64,000 nucleotides of DNA from Solirubrobacteraceae bacterium (GTDB taxonomy: Bacteria > Actinomycetota > Thermoleophilia > Solirubrobacterales > Solirubrobacteraceae). The stretch's first letter is position 1. Every line of letters starts with the position of its first letter. Under the pieces are notes generated by a model. It was given only the letters and a program-made list of their open reading frames with translations, did no database searches and was not told the DNA's origin. The stretch covers positions 62,001 through 126,000 of the forward strand of contig JAUJOT010000004.1 of assembly GCA_030447505.1 (NCBI GenBank), read 5' to 3'. Both the position numbers and the translations under genes were made by a program. Shown here piece after piece: positions 57,929 to 64,000 of the stretch.

Positions 57929-59417
57929 ACCGCTCCCGAAACGCCTGCGCCAGCTCCTCGGGGATGGCGCCGACGGCGAGGAGCGCGCCGAAGTAGACGA
58001 CGGTCGCGACGATCGTCCGCGTGAAGGAGCTCAAGCCGGGGATCAGAAACACCGCGAAGCCGAGCGCGCAGGCCGATCCGACACGTACCGTGAGGGCGAC
58101 CGGGAAGCGGGAGTTCGCAACGCTGCGGCGCAGCACGACGAACGCGAGCAGCGCCTGCACGCTGTCTCCGGCGACGATCGCCAGCGCCGCGCCCTGCGCG
58201 TGCAGCGACGGCTCGAGCGCCAGCGTGAGCACGGTGACGGTGAGCACGCCCGTCGACGTGATCGCGAGCACCGCGCGGTAACGGGCCAGCGAGAGTAGGC
58301 CGAAGCTCCAGACGTTCGCGACGAAGCTCAGCGCGATCGCGATGCCCTGCAGTTGCAGGACCGCCACCGCCGGCTCGGCGCTCCCGCCCGCGAGCACCTC
58401 GATCGCGAAGGCGGCGCCGAGGACGACGGACATCGCGACCCAGACGCCGACGATGATCATCGCCTCCGACAGGCGCTGGAGCGCGTAGTTCAGGCGGCTC
58501 TCGTCGTCGCGCGCGGCGCGGGCGAGGAGCGGGAACGCGGCGCCGACGATCAGCCCGGGCAGCAGGATGACGACCTCGAGCACGCGGTAGGCGGTCGCGA
58601 AGTACCCCGTCTGCTCCTCGGAGCTGATCAGCGACATGAGGATCAGCGACATCCGGAAGTAGATCGCTCCGACCGCCACCGCGGCGGCGATCGGCACGAT
58701 CGTGCGCAGCATCGCCCGGCACTCGTCGATGTCCAGGCGCGGCCGCAGGGGCATCGAGTCGGGGATCTGGCGCAGCGTCAGGATCAGGATCGCGATCCCG
58801 ACGGGGATCGGGACCGCGAGGAACGCGAGCAGCGTGCCGCCGGCGAACACGACGGGAACGGTGATCGCCGTGAACAGGACCTGACGGGCGAAGTCCAGGC
58901 CGGTGACGGTTCCCAGGCGCAGCATCGCGGTCAGCGGCACCGCGTACGTTCCCTGGAGGACCGTCAGCACGATGCCGGCGCCGCCGACGAGCGTCCCGAC
59001 CACGAGGCGGTCCTCGTAGCCTGCGACAAGGGCGAACAGCGCCGCGCCTGCGACGCCGAGCACCGTCAGGACGCAGCGCAGCCCGAGCAGGTTCGCCATC
59101 AGCCGGTCACGGCTCTCCGGCGGCCGGACCGCGTACTCGCGGATCCCGATCGTCGCCAGGCCGGCGTCGCTGAGCGTGGCCGCCAGCGTGACGAGCGATA
59201 CGACCGTCACGTAGTGACCGAAGTCCACGACCCCGAGCTGGCGGATGATCAGGCTGACCGAGATCAGGCTGACGACGGCCGCGGCGAGATAGCCCGCGGC
59301 GCGCAGCAGGCTGCCGCGGATGGCCGCCGGCCCGGCCGCCGCGGTGTCCAGCAGGTCGCCCTCCCGCTCCCCGTGCGGATCCGGGCCGCGTCCGTCCGTC
59401 GGCGCTGACCCGTGCAC
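57894..59417 (-). CDS. Wzx-type polysaccharide flippase (MOP superfamily)
   Basis: Polytopic membrane protein (507 aa, 12-14 helices) of the Wzx/MurJ-like oligosaccharide exporter superfamily, which flips undecaprenyl-PP-linked units. The core begins about residue 33 with AAIRGSLLRAAGYLAAAVVS, then IIRQLGVVDFGHYVTVVSLV and DAGLATIGIREYA. ISSEEQTGYFATAYRVLEVV is a family-type loop. A GTG start 6 nt after TACGAT is chosen. With the ABC exporter at 1185 it gives the locus a second export route. Confidence 0.92.
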   Translation of the reverse strand: MHGSAPTDGRGPDPHGEREGDLLDTAAAGPAAIRGSLLRAAGYLAAAVVSLISVSLIIRQLGVVDFGHYVTVVSLVTLAATLSDAGLATIGIREYAVRPPESRDRLMANLLGLRCVLTVLGVAGAALFALVAGYEDRLVVGTLVGGAGIVLTVLQGTYAVPLTAMLRLGTVTGLDFARQVLFTAITVPVVFAGGTLLAFLAVPIPVGIAILILTLRQIPDSMPLRPRLDIDECRAMLRTIVPIAAAVAVGAIYFRMSLILMSLISSEEQTGYFATAYRVLEVVILLPGLIVGAAFPLLARAARDDESRLNYALQRLSEAMIIVGVWVAMSVVLGAAFAIEVLAGGSAEPAVAVLQLQGIAIALSFVANVWSFGLLSLARYRAVLAITSTGVLTVTVLTLALEPSLHAQGAALAIVAGDSVQALLAFVVLRRSVANSRFPVALTVRVGSACALGFAVFLIPGLSSFTRTIVATVVYFGALLAVGAIPEELAQAFRERFSRRARTAAGS

Positions 59418-59423
59418 GCGTGC

Positions 59424-59429
59424 ATCGTA
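59424..59429 (-). promoter_or_regulatory. -10 box, likely leaderless promoter of the flippase
   Basis: TACGAT on the minus strand, 6 nt before the GTG at 59417. Confidence 0.5.
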
Positions 59430-59545
59430 GGCGAGGGCCTGCGCATGCTCGCTTCACCGGGCCGCGTCCGTCAACCCGAGACGGATGCGACATCATCGGC
59501 AGCGTGCCCGTGCTTCTTCCGGACGCCGCCGCGGCGGCCGCGTGA

Positions 59546-60373
59546 ATGCGCATCCACGTCATCTACCGCTCGGCGAGAAGTGGCGGCCAGCACAGGCCCG
59601 ACTACTTCGACCATCAGGCGGCGCTGCTCTCGTTCGTGCGCTCGGTCGAGCGATGTGGCGACGCCGTCCGAGTCCATTTCCTCAACGACGGCGAGATCCA
59701 GCCCGAGCGGCTCGCGCTGATGGAGGGCCGCGGCGAGCTGATCGACGCCGGCGGCGTCGGCAACTGCGAATCGCATCGTCTGGCGTTGTCGCTCGCCGAG
59801 CGCCTCGAAGCCCAGGACGACGACGTCGTGTACTTCTCCGAGGACGACTACATCTACCTGCCGGAGGCGTTCTCGCAGCTGCTCGTCGCGGCCACGCAGT
59901 TCCGCCAGGCCGACTACTTCTGCCTGCAGTACCCGCCGACGATTCCACAACCCGCAGACCGTCGCGTGGCCGTGCGCGGCCAGCGCTGGGTGGGCATCCG
60001 AAGCGCGACGATGACGTTCGGCGTCCGATCGCGTCGACTCGCGCAGGACTCGTGGATCCACTGGCTCGCGACCCGCCACGCATACCCGCACGATCAGGCG
60101 ATCTGGCCGGCGACGCTCGGCGGGCCGCGCTACCGGCTCGTCCACGCGCTCTGCGCCGTAGCGATCGTCAGCCACGACAGCCTGCTCCTGCGCCATGCGC
60201 TGAAGGCCGTGCTGAGCGGACGCAGGCGCGGCGAGCAGATCGTCGCTCCGTGGCCGACGCTCGCCACCCACGGCGAGATGATCGACACGGCCGAGGGCGT
60301 GGACTGGGCCTGCGCGGTCGAGGACGTGCGGGCCTGGGCGCGCGAGCGCGCGCTCCCGCAGACCTGCGCCTGA
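59546..60373 (+). CDS. GT-A-fold glycosyltransferase-like protein
   Basis: Protein of 275 aa that I only place at fold level. IHVIYRSARSGGQHRPDYFD opens a Rossmann-like half. VRVHFLNDGE and VVYFSEDDYIYLPEAFSQLL give an acidic EDD that could act as DXD. The TWIHW-like SWIHWLATRHAYPHDQAIWP and final HGEMIDTAEGVDWA are conserved-looking. No membrane segment. Between the flippase and two transferases it probably adds or trims a sugar. Confidence 0.72.
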   Translation: MRIHVIYRSARSGGQHRPDYFDHQAALLSFVRSVERCGDAVRVHFLNDGEIQPERLALMEGRGELIDAGGVGNCESHRLALSLAERLEAQDDDVVYFSEDDYIYLPEAFSQLLVAATQFRQADYFCLQYPPTIPQPADRRVAVRGQRWVGIRSATMTFGVRSRRLAQDSWIHWLATRHAYPHDQAIWPATLGGPRYRLVHALCAVAIVSHDSLLLRHALKAVLSGRRRGEQIVAPWPTLATHGEMIDTAEGVDWACAVEDVRAWARERALPQTCA

Positions 60374-60391
60374 CGTTTTGGGCGAAGGGGC

Positions 60392-61609
60392 TCAGCGACG
60401 CGGCAGGACGGACGCGACCGCCTGACGAAGCGCGCGGCCCGACGTCGCCCAGCCGTGCTCGCGCTCGACGAAGGCTCGACCGGCGGCGGCCAGGCGCGCC
60501 GTCCGTGCCGGGTCGTCGAGCAGCGCGCCCAGCGCGGCGGAGAACTGCTCGATCGGCGCGATCACGAGCTGCTCCCCGTCGCGCAGCGCAAGTCCCTCCG
60601 CTGCCTTCGGCGTGCTCACGATCGCACAGCCCATCGCCATCGCGTCGAGCAGCTTGACCCGTACGCCGCCGCCGAACATGATCGGCGCGCAGACGACAGC
60701 CGCAGCGGCCAGATAGGGCCGCACGTCGGCGACCTCCCCGACGACGTCGACGCCGGGGAGCGCCCCAAGGGCGGTCACCTCCGGCGCGGGCCTGCGGCCG
60801 ACGAGCTGCAGGCGCAGATCGCGACCGCCGCTTCGCAGCAGCGGCAGCACGTCGCGCGCCATCCGCTGAGCGGCGTCGATGTTCGGCGGGTGGTTGAGCG
60901 AGCCGACGAGGACGAGCGGTCCGTCGGGACGCGGCGCCGAGCCCGCCGGGCGGCGAAAGTAGTCGAGGTCGACGCCGTTGCGGACGAGCACCGTGCGCGC
61001 CTGGGGCGCCAGCCGCCACAGGTCGCGCTGCTCGAGCGCGGAGATCATGACGTTCAGGTCGGCCGCCGTCGCCTGATGCAGCTCGAGCCGGCGCATCCGG
61101 CGCCACTCGAGCTCGAGCAGCGCGCGCGATCGCCGATCGCTCGTCCGGCGCGCTCGCTCGCGATAGGCGGCGAACGTCAGGTCGTGGAAGCCGAGGACGG
61201 TCGCGCAGCCGCTGGGCGCGAGCATCCGCCAGTCGGCGATCGTCGACGGCTCGACGTACAGGACGTCGGGCGCGCGCGGCAGGCCGTTGATCGCAGCGCG
61301 CAGCGGCGCCTTCAGCGGATCCATCGCCAGCGACGCATACGGCCGTCGCGACGCGATCATCTCGCCGAGTCGCAGCGCCCGGCGCAGCGGGCTGCGCGAC
61401 CACGTCGGCGGCGGGACGACGATCGTGGTCGCGAACTGCGCCAGCTGCTCGCGGGCCTCGGCGCTCGCGCCCGCGTCATCCGCTGCGATGACGGCGACAT
61501 CGAAGTCGCGCGCGAGCTCGCGCAGCAGAAAGAACTGCCGCGCGGCGCCACCGCCTCCGGCGCGGTAGGGCAGCTGGAACGTCGCCTGGACGACGAGCGG
61601 GCGCGTCAC
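60392..61609 (-). CDS. GT4-family glycosyltransferase
   Basis: GT-B transferase (405 aa, GTG start overlapping the upstream stop as GTGA). N-terminal PLVVQATFQLPYRAGGGGAA, RQFFLLREL; then VLGFHDLTFAAYRERARRTS, LVLVGSLNHPPNIDAAQRMA and VCAPIMFGGGVRVKLLDAMA, the GGGxRxKxLEAMA pattern of GT4 enzymes such as those with Glyco_trans_4_4. Coupled to the transferase upstream. Confidence 0.9.
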   Translation of the reverse strand: MTRPLVVQATFQLPYRAGGGGAARQFFLLRELARDFDVAVIAADDAGASAEAREQLAQFATTIVVPPPTWSRSPLRRALRLGEMIASRRPYASLAMDPLKAPLRAAINGLPRAPDVLYVEPSTIADWRMLAPSGCATVLGFHDLTFAAYRERARRTSDRRSRALLELEWRRMRRLELHQATAADLNVMISALEQRDLWRLAPQARTVLVRNGVDLDYFRRPAGSAPRPDGPLVLVGSLNHPPNIDAAQRMARDVLPLLRSGGRDLRLQLVGRRPAPEVTALGALPGVDVVGEVADVRPYLAAAAVVCAPIMFGGGVRVKLLDAMAMGCAIVSTPKAAEGLALRDGEQLVIAPIEQFSAALGALLDDPARTARLAAAGRAFVEREHGWATSGRALRQAVASVLPRR

Positions 61610-62844
61610 GATCGCGGCGCGCAGGGGCGCCGACGCGGCGCGGCCAGGCCCGCCAGCAGCTCGTCGAACGCACACGCCGTGCGCTCCCAGCTCCAGTCGC
61701 TGACGGCGGCCTCGCGTCCGGCGGCGCCGAGCCGCGCGGCGAGCTGGGGGTCGCCGAGCACGCGCTCGATCGCCGCGCCGAGCGCGGCCGGCTCGCGCGG
61801 CGCGAGGATGCCCGTCTGCATGTCGCGGACCGTCTCCAGCAGGCCGCCCTCGGCGACCGCGACGACCGGCGCGCCGCACGCCATCGCCTCCAGCGGGACG
61901 AGCCCGAACGGCTCGCGGACCATCGCGGCGACGACCACGCCGGCCCGGCGGTACTGCTCGACGAGCCGATCGAGCGGCAGCCCGTGCAGCAGGTCGAGCT
62001 CGACCTCGAGCGCGCGCGCCTGGTCGCGCAGCGCGCCGGCGAGCGCGCCCCGATCGCCGACGATCACGACCCGTGGCCGGGCCGGCGCCGCGATCGTCGC
62101 GACCGCGGCGATGACGTCCTGGTGGCCCTTGAGCGGATGCAGCGCGCCGATCGACAGGACCGTCGGCTCCCGCCGTCCGTCGCCGGGCGTGAACGTGTCG
62201 CTGTCGACGCCGAGCGGCACGACGCCTGCATGCACGCCGTAGATCCGCGCGAGGTTCGCGGCCGTGAACCGCGAGTGCGTGACGATCGTGTCGGCGCCCA
62301 CGATGTGACGGCGGTCCAGGCGCTTGCGCAGCGCCTCGTAGGGATCGAGGCCGGCGCCGATCAGCCGCGGCCGCAGGCCCCGCGGCGTGCCGAAGGCCGG
62401 CATCGGCTCGTGCAGCGCGCGCAACGGCTCGGGTGCGTACGCGAGCGTCGGCGTGCGCAGGTGGGGGAGGACCTCGTGCGCCTGCACGAGCAGCGACGCA
62501 TGCGCGAACACGACGTCGTGACCGGCGGCGTCGATCCGCGCCGCCAGCGTGCGGCCGTAATGCGGGAGGCGCGCGAGCTGCCACAGGCGGTGCAGCGCCG
62601 AGGCCGGCTCGCGCAGCGGGAGGCGGTGGACCGTGACGTCGTCGGGCAGGCGCACGAGGCGCAGCTCGGGCGGCGCCTGTGCCATCCGCGTGTAGACGGT
62701 GAAGCGATGGCGCGGCCGCCGCGCGACGTACTCGGCGAGCACCCGCGGCGCGCCACCGGCCTCGGGCAGGTGGTGCACGATCGCGATGTCGAGGGCCCGC
62801 CCGGCGTCCGGGCCCGGCCCGGGCGAGCGGGGCTCTGCGAGCAT
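61606..62844 (-). CDS. GT4-family glycosyltransferase
   Basis: GT-B transferase (412 aa). DIAIVHHLPEAGGAPRVLAE, DVVFAHASLLVQAHEVLPHL, THSRFTAANLARIYGV, then VLSIGALHPLKGHQDVIAAV and VREPFGLVPLEAMACGAP with EX7E. The ATG at 62844 lies 6 bp from the divergent start at 62851, so the two promoters must lie inside the opposite genes. Confidence 0.9.
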   Translation of the reverse strand: MLAEPRSPGPGPDAGRALDIAIVHHLPEAGGAPRVLAEYVARRPRHRFTVYTRMAQAPPELRLVRLPDDVTVHRLPLREPASALHRLWQLARLPHYGRTLAARIDAAGHDVVFAHASLLVQAHEVLPHLRTPTLAYAPEPLRALHEPMPAFGTPRGLRPRLIGAGLDPYEALRKRLDRRHIVGADTIVTHSRFTAANLARIYGVHAGVVPLGVDSDTFTPGDGRREPTVLSIGALHPLKGHQDVIAAVATIAAPARPRVVIVGDRGALAGALRDQARALEVELDLLHGLPLDRLVEQYRRAGVVVAAMVREPFGLVPLEAMACGAPVVAVAEGGLLETVRDMQTGILAPREPAALGAAIERVLGDPQLAARLGAAGREAAVSDWSWERTACAFDELLAGLAAPRRRPCAPRS

Positions 62845-62850
62845 CCGCGC

Positions 62851-63783
62851 ATGGTCGCAGGCGACATCCCCGACATCTCGGTCGTCGTCGTCAACTACCG
62901 CAGCGCCGAGCTCGCCGTGCGGGCGCTCGCGAGCGCATCGGCGAGCGCCGGCGACGCCGTCGTCGAGGAGATCGTCGTCGACAACGCGTCCGATGACGGC
63001 AGCCTCGAGCTGCTGCGCGCGCGCCGGCCGCAGGCGCAGCTGATCGCCAACGCCGACAACCGCGGCTTCGCGGCCGCCGTCAACCAGGGACTGGCGATCG
63101 CGCGCGGGCGCAGCGTGCTGCTGCTCAATCCGGACACCGTCGCGGGCGAGGACGCGCTGGCGCGCATGCTGACCTATCTCGACGAGCACGCGCGCGCCGG
63201 CATCGTCGCGCCGCTGCTGCGTCATTCCGACGGCTCGCTGCAGCTCAGCGTGCACCGGCGCTTTCCCAACCTGCTGACGCTGTTCGTCGAGTTCTGCGCG
63301 CCGCTGCACGTGCTCTCGAAGACGCGCTGGCACCCGCACACGCTGCCGCCCGGCAGCCTGCAGCGCGCGCGGCCGATCTGCCATGCCGCCGGCGCCGCGC
63401 TGCTCGTGCGGGCCGACGCCGCGCGTGCCGCCGGCCCGCTCGACGAGCGCTTCTTCCTCTACCTCGAGGAGACCGATTGGCAGCGCCGCATGACGCGCGC
63501 CGGATGGGAGATCCATCTCGAGCCCGCGGCGCAGATGGTGCACGTCGGTCAGGGCAGCGATCACGAGGTGGAGGTCGTCTCGCGCCACTACGTCGACAGC
63601 GCGCAGCTCTTCTTCGGCTCGCGGGCGCGGCCCGTGATGCGCGCCGGCGCCGCGATCTCCGTCTGGTCGGCGCGCGCCGCAGGCCGCGCGCGACCCGGTG
63701 ATCCGCGCTTCGCCAAGCTCGAGCGCGCCTACGGCCACGTGCGCGAGCAGCTGCGCCGGCGTCCGGCGAGCGCGCGGCGGTAG
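62851..63783 (+). CDS. GT2-family glycosyltransferase (rhamnosyltransferase-like)
   Basis: GT-A enzyme (310 aa): ISVVVVNYRSAELAVRALAS, EIVVDNASDDGSLELL, NADNRGFAAAVNQGLAIARG, LLLNPDTVAGEDALARML and FFLYLEETDWQRRMTRAGWE. These are the WbbL-type rhamnosyltransferase hallmarks. It ends with Arg-rich helices, and its last 55 bp overlap the convergent partial gene. Confidence 0.91.
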   Translation: MVAGDIPDISVVVVNYRSAELAVRALASASASAGDAVVEEIVVDNASDDGSLELLRARRPQAQLIANADNRGFAAAVNQGLAIARGRSVLLLNPDTVAGEDALARMLTYLDEHARAGIVAPLLRHSDGSLQLSVHRRFPNLLTLFVEFCAPLHVLSKTRWHPHTLPPGSLQRARPICHAAGAALLVRADAARAAGPLDERFFLYLEETDWQRRMTRAGWEIHLEPAAQMVHVGQGSDHEVEVVSRHYVDSAQLFFGSRARPVMRAGAAISVWSARAAGRARPGDPRFAKLERAYGHVREQLRRRPASARR

Positions 63784-64000
63784 GACGCCAGCGTCGCCGC
63801 AGCGGCCGCGTCCCAGGTGAACGCGCGGCAGCGCTCGCCGCCGCGAGCGACGAGCTCCGCGCGCAGCTGCTCGGACCGAAGCAGCCGCTCGACGCCGCGC
63901 GCGATGTCGTGCGGATCGTGCGGGTCGAACAGGACGGCGGCGTCCCCGGCGACCTCGGGCAGCGAGGAGGCGTTCGAGCACGCGACCGGCACGCCCCGTC
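63729..64000 (-). CDS. GT4-family glycosyltransferase, C-terminal part (cut by window edge)
   Basis: Only the C-terminal end (about 90 residues) is inside the window. RGVPVACSNASSLPEVAGDA, AVLFDPHDPHDIARGVERLL is the typical end of a GT1/GT4 transferase after the EX7E motif, followed by CRAFTWDAAAAATLASYRRA. The frame continues past the right edge. Confidence 0.85.
   Translation of the reverse strand, partial: RGVPVACSNASSLPEVAGDAAVLFDPHDPHDIARGVERLLRSEQLRAELVARGGERCRAFTWDAAAAATLASYRRALAGRRRSCSRTWP

Overview
The window is very GC-rich, densely packed chromosomal DNA with frequent GTG and TTG starts, 4-bp ATGA/GTGA gene overlaps and TANNNT-type -10 boxes. Together with an AfsR-type BTAD regulator, an ECF sigma factor and an MprAB-like two-component pair, this suggests a high-GC actinobacterium. 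A member of the Solirubrobacterales (Conexibacter/Solirubrobacter-like) is my best guess from gene content, not a demonstrated assignment. I see no rRNA, tRNA, insertion sequence, prophage or CRISPR array.

Most of the window is a surface-polysaccharide locus. Left part (1-4.2 kb): a GH10 xylanase-like protein, an ABC polysaccharide exporter (Wzm/Wzt type), a small coiled-coil protein and a glycosyltransferase. A mixed region follows (4.3-12.7 kb): an FkbM methyltransferase, a secreted protein, a membrane HD-GYP protein, a GH65 disaccharide phosphorylase, a two-component system and a SUFU-domain protein. From 12.7 to 34.9 kb there are a WecG/TagA transferase, many GT2 and GT4 glycosyltransferases, methyltransferases, a lipid-flippase-like membrane protein, a FAD oxidoreductase, a secreted clan-A glycosidase and an O-antigen-ligase-like polymerase. 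From 35 to 41 kb lies a regulatory and oxidative island: an ECF sigma factor divergent from a 1195-aa AfsR-like regulator, followed by a cyclooxygenase-like haem peroxidase. From 41 kb to the end, nucleotide-sugar enzymes dominate: several sugar epimerase/dehydratases including Gmd, two nucleotide-sugar dehydrogenases, and a WbpA-WbpB-WbpE-like set for an amino-uronic acid. They are accompanied by a second WecG/TagA, a Wzx flippase and more transferases and methyltransferases. The last gene runs off the right edge.

The logic is a complete route from activated sugars, through stepwise glycosyl transfer and O-methylation, to export. Both an ABC exporter and a Wzx/ligase-type route are present, so two polymers may be made.

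The most unusual signal is small-scale. Gaps between many co-directional genes are bridged by tiny open frames (5-52 codons) whose starts overlap or abut the upstream stop and whose stops overlap the downstream start. Between the response regulator and histidine kinase a 59-bp tandem duplication creates two such 20-codon frames in a row. Relatives of this unit sit in front of the Wzt, GT2 and FAD-oxidoreductase genes. A second recurring signal is TANNNT placed 6-10 nt before start codons, which implies leaderless transcription.
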